A stretch of DNA of 61,140 nucleotides. It comes from Syntrophobacter sp. SbD2. GTDB lineage: Bacteria; Desulfobacterota; Binatia; UBA9968. Shown here piece after piece: positions 37,821 to 49,206 of the stretch. Position numbers and translations under genes: made by a program. Within the stretch, counting starts at the first letter, position 1, and each line of letters starts with the position of its first letter. The notes beneath the pieces were generated by a model, which saw nothing but the letters and a program-made list of their open reading frames with translations, was not told the DNA's origin and did not search any database. Location: NCBI GenBank assembly GCA_945889495.1, contig CAMDBU010000014.1, positions 1-61,140 on the forward strand, written 5' to 3'.

Positions 37821-40800
37821 TTATCGATTGCTGACGAAGTAACGCTCATAGCAGGCGCGAATTTTCTCCCGGCGCAGCTGGTAGTCCCGCAGTAGCCGTT
37901 GACCAGCCCACCCGGGCTGCTTGGCACTCACACTCTTGGGCTTGTTGTAGCCGAGAGCTTTGGCGATGCCGTCAAGCCTACTGGGTTCGGCGTCAAAGCC
38001 GTCGAGGGACTGATCGCGCTCCAGGCGCAGCCGGTGGTCCAACCGGCGCAGGAAAAGATAACCATCGGCGAGCAGCTGGTGCTCGCGCGGCTTTAATATT
38101 TTTTCGCCTTCTAACGCCTGCAACGCCGCCAGGGTCTCGCGTTGGCGCACATTGGGCAACCGGTGGCCATGGGCGAGCTGCAACATTTGCGTCAAGAACT
38201 CGATGTCGACCAGGCCGCCGCGGCCTTTTTTGAGATTGAATCTGGTTTTGTCTTCATCGGCGAGCTCACGCTCCATGCGCATGCGTAGGTGATGAATCTC
38301 ACCGACGCCCTGTTCCGTGAGACCGACACCGTAGGCGCAGCCAGAGATGACTCGTTCCACTTCCTGACCTAATGAACTGTCGCCGGCGATGAAACGAGTC
38401 TTGATCAGCGCCTGGCGTTCCCACAATTGCGCGGCGCTCTGGTGGTAGTCGCGATAGGCGTCGAGCGAACAGACCACCGGCCCGGCCTTACCAGAGGGAC
38501 GGAGCTGCATGTCGATCTTATAAGCGATGCCTTCTTCAGTCGGCGCCGAGAGATAAGTGGGCAGCCGCTGGCCCAAGCGGACGTAGAATTCATGGGCCGG
38601 CAAGACGCCTTGTGAACCGCCGCGGGTGTGGGCGTCATCGGCCGCGTCGTAGACAAAAATCAAATCCAAGTCCGAGTTGTAATCGATCTCCCGCGCGCCT
38701 AACTTGCCGCCACCGATGACCGCGAAACGGCCGCCGGCGACCCCGCCGAACTTCGCGCTCAAGTCGGCGAGCGCTAGTTCCAGCGCCGCTTCCAAGCAGG
38801 CCTCGGCAAGATCGGAGAGTTGCTGGAGCACAGGTATGAATTCAACGGACCCGCCGAGATCATGCAGGCCGATGCGGATGAATTCCTCGGTCTTGTAACG
38901 GCGCAGGGCGTTTAGTTTCGATTCCACATCGCCGGCTTCGCCCAGGTGGCGGCGCAGTTCGGCGAGCATTTCATCTTTCCCTTTGTCGATGCGGGTCAGA
39001 TCGACACGAATCAAAGTGTCGATGAGCTCGGGACGCTGCAAAAACAAATCGGTCAAAAACTGGCTGTCGGCAAACAACGTGATCAGCAGCCGCATGGTTT
39101 CCGGCTTCTCAGCTAACAGGGTCAGAAAACCGGTGCGGCCGCCGATGCTGTGGGTGAAGTTGGCGAGGTTGAACAGCGCTTGATCCGGCGCGCCGGACTT
39201 GGCGATCTCGGCGATCAACACTGGACCGAGGGTGCGCAGGACTTTCAAACGTTTCGGACTGGGCGGCGAATAGACATCGCCATCGCGCACGGCGAGGAGG
39301 TTTTCGTAAGCCTTCTCTGGTTCCGCGAACCCGACCTTGGCCAATTGCGCGGTGATCACCGGCTGATTGTCGAGATCGTACCAGAGCGCGCCCTCGGCGC
39401 TGGCCGCTTCGCTCTCGATCTGTTTCCGGGCGCTGTAAAAGAGTCGATCGAAAATCTTGCGCACGGTATTGGTGACGCGATGGTGATCGCGCCAGAAAAG
39501 CTCGCGCTCGCCAAGCTTGCCTTTGCGCCGGTAGCCCAAGCGGCGCGCGTAAGCCAGTTCCTCGTCTTTGCCCTCGGGGATCGAGTGGGCGTGGCCTTCC
39601 TGGACGATCTGCACTTTATGTTCGGCTTGGCGCAGAAAGCGGTAGGCTTCGATGAGTTGGTCGCGTTCTTCTCCCGAGATGAATTTTAGCCGCGCCAGTT
39701 CCGCCAGCGCCGGCAGGGTGCTCGGCCCGCGCAGGCTCGGCTCGTAGCCGCCGTTGACCAATTGCAGCGCCTGGGTGAAGAATTCTACTTCGCGAATGCC
39801 GCCGTAGCCGAGCTTCAAGTTGCGCGCCTTCTCGTCGCCGACGAGCAATTCGTTTTCGATGCGCGACTTCATATGGCGCAGCTCGTCGACGGTGGTGTAG
39901 TCGAGGTAACGCCGGTAGATAAACGGTTCGAGCTCTTTCAAAAACCGCGCGCCGAGTTCAAGCGCGCCAGCCACCGGCCGGGCTTTGATCATCGCCGCGC
40001 GCTCCCAACATTGGCCCCAGGACTCGTAGTAGACCATCGCCGAGTCCACCGACTGCACCAACGGCCCATTGGCGCCGAGCGGGCGCAGGCGCAGATCGAT
40101 GCGAAAGACAAAACCGTCTTCGCTGACATCGCCCATGGCGTGAATGATCTTCTGGCCGATGGCGCTGAAAAATTCCCGTGGGCCGGTCTTGCCCTTGCGC
40201 CCGCCGCTGCTTTCGCCCTCGTCGTTCTCAAAGAGCAAGATCACGTCGACGTCAGAGCTGAAATTGAGCTCCCCGCCGCCCAACTTGCCCATACCAATGA
40301 CGACGAAGCGATTGAGCTGCTGCGTTCCCGGCAGATTGAGTTGGCCAAAGTCTTTTTCCACTTCGGCGCGGGAAAAACAGTAAGCGGCATCGAGCGCTGC
40401 GTCCGCCAGCGCGGTCAATTCGCGCACCGTCTCTTCCATGGTCACCGACGCCATCAGGTCGCGGGCGCCGATGCGCAGGTACTCGCGCTGTTTATGGCGG
40501 CGCAGGGCGGCGCAGAAGGCGTCAAAAGAGTTCACCTCTTTGATGGCCGCTGTCAGTTCCGTCATGTTGCCCGCGCAGGATTTCTGCTTGATCTTGATCT
40601 GCCGGGAGAACAGCTCCGGCCACTCCTTACGCTGGCGGATGAGAATGTCGCTCAAGTAAGCGCTGGAGCCGAGCAGCCGTAATAAGTCAGGCAAATCGGC
40701 AGCGGCAATCCTGTCAATCGACTTGGCACCGCCACATTCGACCAGCCGCAGCAGATGGTTCCTAGCCAACGATGGCGACGGGGCGGACTGAAGCAGCGGC

Positions 40801-40850
40801 TCGATCTTTTGACCGTAAGTGGCAGCGGCGGCGCGGCGAAGATTGCTCAC
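37821..40850 (-). CDS. glnE: Bifunctional glutamine synthetase adenylyltransferase/deadenylase
   Basis: 1009 residues, the normal full length. Two homologous nucleotidyltransferase domains are visible: the N-terminal removase half with GMGKLGGGELNFSSDVDVILLF-type motif (SSDVDV) and the C-terminal transferase half with GGGKLGAREIDYNSDLDL. Both keep the D-x-D metal residues. GlnE adjusts glutamine synthetase activity in response to PII protein; glnA and glnB are not in the window. The start is a GTG at 40850. It is divergent from the surface-protein operon with the sigma-54 site. Confidence 0.95.
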   Translation of the reverse strand: MSNLRRAAAATYGQKIEPLLQSAPSPSLARNHLLRLVECGGAKSIDRIAAADLPDLLRLLGSSAYLSDILIRQRKEWPELFSRQIKIKQKSCAGNMTELTAAIKEVNSFDAFCAALRRHKQREYLRIGARDLMASVTMEETVRELTALADAALDAAYCFSRAEVEKDFGQLNLPGTQQLNRFVVIGMGKLGGGELNFSSDVDVILLFENDEGESSGGRKGKTGPREFFSAIGQKIIHAMGDVSEDGFVFRIDLRLRPLGANGPLVQSVDSAMVYYESWGQCWERAAMIKARPVAGALELGARFLKELEPFIYRRYLDYTTVDELRHMKSRIENELLVGDEKARNLKLGYGGIREVEFFTQALQLVNGGYEPSLRGPSTLPALAELARLKFISGEERDQLIEAYRFLRQAEHKVQIVQEGHAHSIPEGKDEELAYARRLGYRRKGKLGERELFWRDHHRVTNTVRKIFDRLFYSARKQIESEAASAEGALWYDLDNQPVITAQLAKVGFAEPEKAYENLLAVRDGDVYSPPSPKRLKVLRTLGPVLIAEIAKSGAPDQALFNLANFTHSIGGRTGFLTLLAEKPETMRLLITLFADSQFLTDLFLQRPELIDTLIRVDLTRIDKGKDEMLAELRRHLGEAGDVESKLNALRRYKTEEFIRIGLHDLGGSVEFIPVLQQLSDLAEACLEAALELALADLSAKFGGVAGGRFAVIGGGKLGAREIDYNSDLDLIFVYDAADDAHTRGGSQGVLPAHEFYVRLGQRLPTYLSAPTEEGIAYKIDMQLRPSGKAGPVVCSLDAYRDYHQSAAQLWERQALIKTRFIAGDSSLGQEVERVISGCAYGVGLTEQGVGEIHHLRMRMERELADEDKTRFNLKKGRGGLVDIEFLTQMLQLAHGHRLPNVRQRETLAALQALEGEKILKPREHQLLADGYLFLRRLDHRLRLERDQSLDGFDAEPSRLDGIAKALGYNKPKSVSAKQPGWAGQRLLRDYQLRREKIRACYERYFVSNR

Positions 40851-40893
40851 GCCACAAGAGTAAACAGAGGAGTGAGTTGCTGCAAGCCTTACA

Positions 40894-40935
40894 CGGTAAC
40901 CTTTTGGCTACCGGCGAGTAACCGATAAGTTACCG
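40894..40935. promoter_or_regulatory. Possible operator: inverted CGGTAAC/GTTACCG
   Basis: CGGTAAC (40894-40900) and its complement GTTACCG (40929-40935) flank an extra GTAACC copy and lie in the gap between glnE and the sigma-54 promoter. Spacing of about 28 bases between arms could fit a dimeric regulator. Evidence is pattern only. Confidence 0.3.
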
Positions 40936-41028
40936 TTGGGCTGGGGCTGGCTGTGCGTCAATCGATTCGCCAAATATATTCCCTTGGTCATTCGCTGCTT
41001 TAACCGAGCGAACGACAACAATGCTGAT

Positions 41029-41044
41029 TGGCACGGCGTCTGCA
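41029..41044 (+). promoter_or_regulatory. Sigma-54 (-24/-12) promoter for the surface-protein operon
   Basis: TGGCACGGCGTCTGCA matches the consensus TGGCACG-N4-TTGCA with one mismatch. The invariant GG (41030-41031) and GC (41042-41043) have the required 10-base spacing. Transcription would start near 41055, leaving a leader of about 35 bases with a ribosome-binding site before the ATG at 41090. rpoN is in the same window. Confidence 0.68.
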
Positions 41045-41089
41045 CTCATTTTTTCAAAAGTGTTTCCATCTTACGAAGAGGAATCCAAA

Positions 41090-44000
41090 ATGATTACCAA
41101 CTACATCCATTTGGCAGGTACTCTGGTTCGTCGTGCTGCGTTGCTGGCACGGAATACGGCTACTAAACAAAGGCGTAATCGAGCCAGTTCAGATGGCAAT
41201 GATCTAAACGGTCTGCCGAAGAAGTATCCACATATTTCTCACGGTTGTTTCGCGTGGATATTCGCACTCGTTATCCTGGCAGCGGTGCCGGCGCAAGCGC
41301 AGTTCGTAGTCAACAGCACCGGCGATGAGCCTGACACTTCGTCCGTCGATGGCGTGTGCCTCACAGGATCCGGGACTTGTACGCTGCGGGCAGCGATCCA
41401 ACAGGCAAATGCCTCAGCGGGCGCTAATACGATCAGCTTTAGCATCCCTGGGGCCGGACCACACACGATCACACCGGCCACGGCGCTGCCGATCATCACG
41501 GGTCCGATCACCATCGATGGTTACACGCAACCCGGGGCCACGCCCAATACCAATCCGACCGATCCCGCCGTGGGTCCACGTCTTGGCAGTAATGCCGTGC
41601 TTATGATCGTGCTCAACGGCGCAGGGCTTAACGCGAATGGGCTGGATATCCAGGCAGGAAGCAGTACGATCAGAGGACTCGTCATCAATGGATTTGATTT
41701 CGACAAGATTTTTGTAAATGGCGCGCAATCTGGCGGCTCGGCTAACGTCATCGAAGGCAATTTCATTGGCACCGACGTTACAGGCATGATTGACGCGAGC
41801 CCCGCGGGCTTCGGTATCCGTATTGTCCAGTCCCCGAACAACGTTATTGGTGGCGTCTTGCCGGCTCAGCGTAATGTGATCGCCGGCAACAATCTTACCA
41901 ACATACTCGTAAATCTCGCCGGCTTGACGGGGGTCAGCGGCAACGTGAAGATCCAGGGTAACTTGATCGGCACCAATGCGGCAGGAACTGCGGTGCTCGG
42001 CGCGGGAACCGGCATCCGTTTATCGGGCGGATCTAATAACAGCATTAGACCCGCTGACAACCATATCATCGGCGGCACCGACGGCGACGACGGCGTGATC
42101 GACGGTCTCGTACAAGCGCGCAACATTATCTCCGGCCACGCCACAGGCATTCACAATAATGAGTCAAAGGGTAGCAGAATATCCGGCAACTTTATCGGCA
42201 CCGATGTGACGGGGACGGTAGCCTTGGAGAATACTGCCTACGGGATTGAGATAAGTGGTGTCTCTTCCGACACGCTCGTTGGCGGATGGTCTGGGAGTAC
42301 GCCCCCGGGAGCGCCAAACATCATATCTGGGAATCAGGCTGGTATTCTAATCACTGGCAATGCCGCCACCCCGACAGCGACTGCTGGAATTATGGTGCAG
42401 AGTAATAGGATCGGTATGTCAGCGGACGGTTTGGCGATGGGAAATACAATAGGAGGTATCTTTGTTGATGGGGTATCCGGTTTCACCATCGGCGGCGGTC
42501 CAAGCCCACTCATAGATGCTAACGCCACTAACGTCATCGCGTATAACGGGACGTCAGCATCCCAGCCGGCGATTCGAGTGGCCCACTCCACGAGTTCGTT
42601 AATCAGCGGTAATATCATCGCTGCAAATCGGGCTCGTGGTGTTCACATCTTCGATGCGAACTCCAATGGAATCCAAATCAGTCAGAATCAAATGTATTCA
42701 AACGGCCTACTCGGAATCGATTTGCAGTCGCTTGGGCAACTGGCAAGCGGCGTTACACCGAACGACGTGGGGGACGGAGATACCGGGGCCAACCTACTGC
42801 AAAATTTCCCAGACCTCACGAGCGCCACTGGCACTGTAGCTGGCACGTCAGTTAATGGATCTTTAAAAACCACTATTTGCTCCGCTCCTCCCTGTCCAAC
42901 GTTCTTGATCGAGTTCTTCGTAAGCCTTGACGTTAACGCTGACCCTTCAGGGTTTGGGGAAGGGGAATTTTACTTAGGTGCTACCTCGATCCAAGCCAAC
43001 GCCGTGGGTGTGAGCCCGATTTCAGTTCCTTCACTACCTTCAGTAACACCTTTTATAACAACTTCCGGAAGACCGGTGGTCATCACCGCGACAGCGACGG
43101 ATAGCCTGGGCAACACCTCCGAATTCAGCAATTGGGTGCCCGTTACCCTACTCAATTCGCCGCCGGTGGCGAATGCCGGCGCTGACTTTTCGGTGGACGA
43201 AAGTGTGCTGGTTACACTGAACGGCACGGCCAGCATTGATCCCGACGGCAATTCGCTCACCTACACGTGGACACAGATTCCGCTCCCCACTGTTATGCTA
43301 AATAACGACACAACAGCGACCCCGAGCTTCACCGCGCCGGTACTGCTGAGCAGCGGGTCGACGACCTTGACGTTCCAGCTGGTTGTTAATGACGGCCTTG
43401 TCAACTCAGCACCAGATTTCGTGAACGTCACGGTCGTCAATGTGAACCAAGCGCCGATTGCGATGGTCGGTCCGGCTCAAACGGTCAACGAAGGATCGTT
43501 AGTCACGCTCGACGGTTCCGCAAGTTTCGATCCTGATAATGATCCAAAAACTTTCAGCTGGAACCAGGTGACTGGACCAATCGTGCTGCCGCCAAACACA
43601 CCCGGTGAACAACCGACGTTCACGGCGCCGTTGATAACGACCAGTTCAGTCCTGCTCGAATTCGAACTGGTCGTCAACGACGGCTTTACTGACAGTGCTC
43701 CGGCCAGAGCCCAGGTTACGGTCGTTAATGTCAATCAAGCGCCGATCGCCAACGCGGGACCGGACCAGACGCGCGATGAAGGTTCTCTGGTTACCCTCAA
43801 TGGTACCCTCAGTGGCGATCCCGATTTTGATCCTCTGACTACTTTTGAATGGACCCAAGTTCCGACGGGCACAATGGTGACGCTATCCAACGGCGCTACC
43901 GCAACGCCCAGTTTTATCGCGCCGTTGTTGCCCACCGGTACGCAAGAACAACTACGATTCCGCCTCCGAGTCAGCGACGGCCTAGCGTTCAGCGCGCAGG

Positions 44001-44416
44001 ACGAAGTTGTCATCACGGTGCAGGATGTCAATGCGCCGCCCGCCTGCAATCTCGCGCAGGCGATGCCAAGTTCGCTCTGGCCGGCAAATCATTCACTCAA
44101 ACAGGTCAATATCGTTGGCGTCACCGATCCGGACAACAATCCGATCAATATAACGATCCTCTCCGTGACACAGGATGAGCCGGTAAGCGGGCTTGACCGA
44201 CACGATGTCAGTCCAGATGCCGTGATTCAGCCTGGTAATGTGTTGCTACGCGGTGAGCGCGATAGAAATGGCAATGGGCGGGTCTACCACATCGATTTCA
44301 GCGCGACGGATAGCAACGGTGCTAGCTGTACCGGATTGGTAAAAGTCAATGTGCCGCTAACACGTTCCGGTACGAGTATCGACGGCGGCAGGCTGTACAA
44401 TTCACTTGTCCCGTAA
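41090..44416 (+). CDS. Large secreted CSLREA/beta-helix/PKD-like repeat protein
   Basis: About 1108 residues. After a long N-terminal tail comes a hydrophobic export signal (FAWIFALVILAAVPAQAQ), then a CSLREA-type domain (NSTGDEPDTSSVDGVC...CTLRAAIQQANA; the usual CTLREA reads CTLRAA), a right-handed beta-helix of NVIxGNxIGTD units (about 150-540), and three PKD/cadherin-like repeats (PVANAGADFSVDE, PIAMVGPAQTVNEGS, PIANAGPDQTRDEGS). The end contains PSSLWPANHSLKQV and lacks a sorting signal. It is probably an adhesive or carbohydrate-binding exoprotein. The ATG at 41090 with AAGAGGAA is chosen; an ATG at 41021 lies upstream of the sigma-54 start. Confidence 0.85.
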   Translation: MITNYIHLAGTLVRRAALLARNTATKQRRNRASSDGNDLNGLPKKYPHISHGCFAWIFALVILAAVPAQAQFVVNSTGDEPDTSSVDGVCLTGSGTCTLRAAIQQANASAGANTISFSIPGAGPHTITPATALPIITGPITIDGYTQPGATPNTNPTDPAVGPRLGSNAVLMIVLNGAGLNANGLDIQAGSSTIRGLVINGFDFDKIFVNGAQSGGSANVIEGNFIGTDVTGMIDASPAGFGIRIVQSPNNVIGGVLPAQRNVIAGNNLTNILVNLAGLTGVSGNVKIQGNLIGTNAAGTAVLGAGTGIRLSGGSNNSIRPADNHIIGGTDGDDGVIDGLVQARNIISGHATGIHNNESKGSRISGNFIGTDVTGTVALENTAYGIEISGVSSDTLVGGWSGSTPPGAPNIISGNQAGILITGNAATPTATAGIMVQSNRIGMSADGLAMGNTIGGIFVDGVSGFTIGGGPSPLIDANATNVIAYNGTSASQPAIRVAHSTSSLISGNIIAANRARGVHIFDANSNGIQISQNQMYSNGLLGIDLQSLGQLASGVTPNDVGDGDTGANLLQNFPDLTSATGTVAGTSVNGSLKTTICSAPPCPTFLIEFFVSLDVNADPSGFGEGEFYLGATSIQANAVGVSPISVPSLPSVTPFITTSGRPVVITATATDSLGNTSEFSNWVPVTLLNSPPVANAGADFSVDESVLVTLNGTASIDPDGNSLTYTWTQIPLPTVMLNNDTTATPSFTAPVLLSSGSTTLTFQLVVNDGLVNSAPDFVNVTVVNVNQAPIAMVGPAQTVNEGSLVTLDGSASFDPDNDPKTFSWNQVTGPIVLPPNTPGEQPTFTAPLITTSSVLLEFELVVNDGFTDSAPARAQVTVVNVNQAPIANAGPDQTRDEGSLVTLNGTLSGDPDFDPLTTFEWTQVPTGTMVTLSNGATATPSFIAPLLPTGTQEQLRFRLRVSDGLAFSAQDEVVITVQDVNAPPACNLAQAMPSSLWPANHSLKQVNIVGVTDPDNNPINITILSVTQDEPVSGLDRHDVSPDAVIQPGNVLLRGERDRNGNGRVYHIDFSATDSNGASCTGLVKVNVPLTRSGTSIDGGRLYNSLVP

Positions 44417-44446
44417 CGATTGTGTTCAACAAGAGGAGAAGAAGCT

Positions 44447-45532
44447 ATGAAAACCTTAGCGCAACGAGGGTTGGTAAAAGCGGCGCTCGTGTTGGCGGTT
44501 TTACTAACCGTTACTGGCCTGCCACGATCGAGTTTAGCGGACCTATCGAGCAACGCGACTGTCTTCGCATCGGGATTTAGCAATCCGCGCGGGCTGAAGT
44601 TTGGCCCGAACAGCGACCTATACGTCGTTGAAGCTGGTATTGGCGGGAGCAACCCGTCAGCTTGCGATCAGGAAGGGTCAATCTTTGATCCATATTTTAG
44701 TGGCTACACCGGTCAAATCTCCAAGGTGAATCTCGCCAACCAACAAAAGAGTATCGTTGCTTCGGGGCTCCCATCCACGGTCGATAATACCAACACAGTG
44801 TTGGGCGCGGTCGATCTCGCCTTCATCGGAAACACGCTCTACACCGTAGTTTTTGCTGGTTGTGAGCGCTTCTTTCAGAACGTTCCGACCAGTGTCGTGC
44901 GCGTGAACGCCGATACTACGTGGAATGTCGTTGCTGATTTGAGCCACTTCCTAAATAACAATCCGGTGGCCGAACCGCCGCCTGGGGCGCCGGCGGGAGA
45001 TTTTGAGTCCGACGGGTCGCCCTACGGCATGATCGCGGTGCGGGGTTCGCTCTATGTCGTTGAGGCAAACAGCGGGCAACTTTTGAAAGTGTCCGCCGAC
45101 GGATGGGTCGAAAGAGTCGTCGATCTTTCGGTAAACCATCCGGTGCCTTCGTCGATCACATACCACGGCGACTTCTATATCGGCACATTTGGCAGCGCCG
45201 ACACCAACTTTTTGGCGGAAGTCTACAAGGTCACACCGAGTGGGCAAGTGCGCGTCGTGGTTTCGGGCTTGAATCCGGTATTAGGACTGGCCGTTGTGCG
45301 CGGCCAGCTTTATATCCTCGAAACCTATTCGGGCGACCCGGTCTCGACGGATACCGGTCGCATTCTCCGCGTGTCGTTATCTAGGGCGCCGGCGAGTCCC
45401 GAGGTCATAGCCAGCGGATTGACGTTCGCCACTGCGATGGTGGCCGGACCGGACGGGCGCCTATATGTCTCCAACAAGGGTTTCGGTTTTGGCGCCGGCG
45501 AGGGAGAAATCGTCGCCGTGGAAGTTGAGTAA
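44447..45532 (+). CDS. Secreted ScyD/ScyE-like (NHL/SMP-30-type) beta-propeller protein
   Basis: 361 residues with signal peptide (AALVLAVLLTVTGLPRSSLA) and propeller blades built on FSNPRGLKFGPNSDLYVVEAG, YGMIAVRGSLYVVEANSGQLLKV, YKVTPSGQVRVVVSGLNPVLGLAVV and AMVAGPDGRLYVSNKG. It matches the ScyD/ScyE family named after scytonemin-associated proteins, whose biochemical role is unclear. The start at 44447 is supported by AGGAG. It is 30 bases after the PKD-like gene and probably shares its sigma-54 promoter; a terminator follows at 45637. Confidence 0.85.
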   Translation: MKTLAQRGLVKAALVLAVLLTVTGLPRSSLADLSSNATVFASGFSNPRGLKFGPNSDLYVVEAGIGGSNPSACDQEGSIFDPYFSGYTGQISKVNLANQQKSIVASGLPSTVDNTNTVLGAVDLAFIGNTLYTVVFAGCERFFQNVPTSVVRVNADTTWNVVADLSHFLNNNPVAEPPPGAPAGDFESDGSPYGMIAVRGSLYVVEANSGQLLKVSADGWVERVVDLSVNHPVPSSITYHGDFYIGTFGSADTNFLAEVYKVTPSGQVRVVVSGLNPVLGLAVVRGQLYILETYSGDPVSTDTGRILRVSLSRAPASPEVIASGLTFATAMVAGPDGRLYVSNKGFGFGAGEGEIVAVEVE

Positions 45533-45636
45533 CAGACCTGCGAATTAGCGCCTTTGACGAGTCCTTGGGGCACAGACTAAAGAAAGCGTCTCAGCTTATG
45601 CGGGCCGCGTTCGGGTCGGCAGGAATTCAATCTGCG

Positions 45637-45678
45637 CCTAAGCCCGACCGGTTAACGACCTGCCGGGCTTGGGTTTTT
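45637..45678 (+). terminator. Rho-independent terminator after the propeller gene
   Basis: CCTAAGCCCG (45637-45646) pairs with CGGGCTTGGG (45664-45673), one G-T wobble, 17-base loop, then five T. It ends the surface-protein operon. It lies immediately before the decayed binding-protein frame. Confidence 0.75.
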
Positions 45679-45679
45679 C

Positions 45680-46099
45680 ATGGGACAATATAGCAAAAGC
45701 GAACTTTGCGCGGTTGCGGCAGTGGCAACGCTGTTAGGCTGTGTTGCCATCGCTCCCGCGCAGCAGCCGGTAAATATTCCCCGACTTGGCTATGTCGAAG
45801 GCAAGAATATTCTCATCGATTATCGTTCTGCGGAAGGCAAAAAGCCGATTGCCGGCCAGATACGACGATCAAACCTTGTGCATGCCAGCGGTCTAGCGAG
45901 TTACGGGGTGAGTCTCAATGACTTAGATCGGCGCGCGGCGAGTTACATCGACAAGCTATTGAAAGGGGCGAAGCCAGCCGATCTGCCGGTGGAGCAACCG
46001 ACGAAATTCGAAATGGTGATCAATCTCAAAGCGGCGAAGGAGATAGGCCTGACAGTTCCACCTGACTTGCTGCGATGGGCGGATGAGTTCATAAGATAA
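45680..46099 (+). pseudogene. Internally deleted ABC_sub_bind binding-protein remnant
   Basis: 139 residues where intact relatives have about 320-330. The N-terminus (IAPAQQPVNIPRLGYVEGKNILI) jumps to the C-terminal part (GLASYGVSLNDLDRRAASYIDKLLKGAKPADLPV...), so roughly 190 central residues, including the ligand-binding domain, are missing. The remaining C-terminus is very like the next gene (46193), and a 45-base repeat follows each copy, so this is the decayed half of a tandem duplication. Frame is still open and could give a short product. Confidence 0.8.
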
Positions 46100-46117
46100 G
46101 GCAAACGTAAAAATGAT

Positions 46118-46162
46118 AAAAGGCAACATAACGATTTCGCTCTGCGAGGCGGCTTGTTGATT
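46118..46162. repeat. Direct repeat after binding-protein remnant (copy 1)
   Basis: 45 bases matching 47234-47278 at 39 of 45 positions (core GATTTCG.TCTGCG.GGCGGC). One copy follows each of the two related binding-protein genes, marking the duplicated unit. Confidence 0.75.
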
Positions 46163-46192
46163 TTGCCCTGGGAAGGCAGACTGAAACACCGA

Positions 46193-47188
46193 ATGTTCAA
46201 ATCTACCACTAAAAACATCGGCGGCGTTTTTCTCAGCGCGATTTGCTTGGCAAGTGGATTTTCAGCTGAAGCGCAGCAGCCAAAAACGCTATCTCGGATC
46301 GGACTTCTAATTGCCGGTTCTCGTACCGGCATGTCGGCCAGCATCGGATGGTTTCGCGATGGGTTGCGCGAGCTGGGATATATCGAAGGAGAAAACATCT
46401 TGATCGAGGAGCGCTATGCGGATGCAGAGTTGGACCGGCTGTCGTCGCTCGCGGCCGAGTTGCTGCGGCTCAAGGTGGAAGTCGTGGTTACGGCCGGAAC
46501 TCCTGGCGTTCGTGCGTGGACGAAAGTAACTAAGACGATCCCGATTGTCTTTGTCGGGGCCGGCGATCCAGTGGCGAGCGGTATCGTCGCCAGCCTCGCG
46601 CGGCCAGGGGGAAACGTCACGGGGATAAGCCAGTTTGGTCCAGAGCTAGGCGGGAAACGGCTTGAGATACTTAAGGAGGCATTCCCTAAGGTGACTCGGG
46701 TGGCCTACCTATGGACCCCCGACCTTTTAGGAAGCGCGAGTGGGTTGAGAGGCAGTGAAATCGCTGCCCCAGCACTGGGGGTAAAACTTCAATCTTTGCC
46801 AGTGCGCACATCCAATGACATCGACGGCGCGTTCGCAGCGGCGTTGAAGGAACGCGCCCAAGCTCTCACTGCGCAGACCGCTCCGATCCTTAATACATAC
46901 AAGAAACGGGTCATTGAGTTTGCCGCGAAACACAGACTGCCGGCAATCTACAACCAGGCAGAATGGGCAGAGGCCGGTGGCCTGATGTCATATGGACCCA
47001 ATCCGAGGGATCAATTGCAGCGCGTGGCAATATTCGTCGATAAGATCCTAAAAGGCGCCAAAGCAGCTGACCTGCCTGTCGAGCAGCCGGTGAAATTCGA
47101 GATGGTCGTCAATCTCAAAACAGCGAAGCAGATTGGCCTGACAATTCCCGCTAACGTGCTTAGGTGGGCGGATGAAGTCATTAAATAA
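46193..47188 (+). CDS. ABC transporter substrate-binding protein (ABC_sub_bind family)
   Basis: 331 residues with signal peptide (GGVFLSAICLASGFSAEA) and class motifs IGLLIAG, ELGYIEGENILIEERYAD, IPIVFVGAGDPVASGIV, ARPGGNVTGISQ and C-terminal PANVLRWADEVIK. It is related to 1924-2976. No permease or ATPase is nearby. The ATG at 46193 is preferred over an upstream reading from 46154, which adds residues encoded by the copy-1 repeat region. Confidence 0.9.
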   Translation: MFKSTTKNIGGVFLSAICLASGFSAEAQQPKTLSRIGLLIAGSRTGMSASIGWFRDGLRELGYIEGENILIEERYADAELDRLSSLAAELLRLKVEVVVTAGTPGVRAWTKVTKTIPIVFVGAGDPVASGIVASLARPGGNVTGISQFGPELGGKRLEILKEAFPKVTRVAYLWTPDLLGSASGLRGSEIAAPALGVKLQSLPVRTSNDIDGAFAAALKERAQALTAQTAPILNTYKKRVIEFAAKHRLPAIYNQAEWAEAGGLMSYGPNPRDQLQRVAIFVDKILKGAKAADLPVEQPVKFEMVVNLKTAKQIGLTIPANVLRWADEVIK

Positions 47189-47233
47189 TTTTGGATTTGC
47201 GATTTTAGATTAGGGGAGCTAAGACAAAAATTA

Positions 47234-47278
47234 AAAAGGCAAAATAAAGATTTCGGTCTGCGCGGCGGCTTTTGGATT
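47234..47278. repeat. Direct repeat after intact binding protein (copy 2)
   Basis: Partner of 46118-46162, 39 of 45 positions identical. It lies 45 bases after the intact binding-protein stop. Confidence 0.75.
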
Positions 47279-47304
47279 GGCGAGCACAAACTTCGAATAC
47301 GAAA

Positions 47305-49206
<1,902 letters not shown>

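Noticed and set aside
39762-40682. 306-codon plus-strand frame opposite glnE
   Set aside because: Antisense to the well-conserved nucleotidyltransferase domains of glnE; no domain or start signal.
45541-45679. Cyclic-di-GMP riboswitch before the binding-protein remnant
   Set aside because: The GEMM core was not found; only an ordinary terminator is visible.
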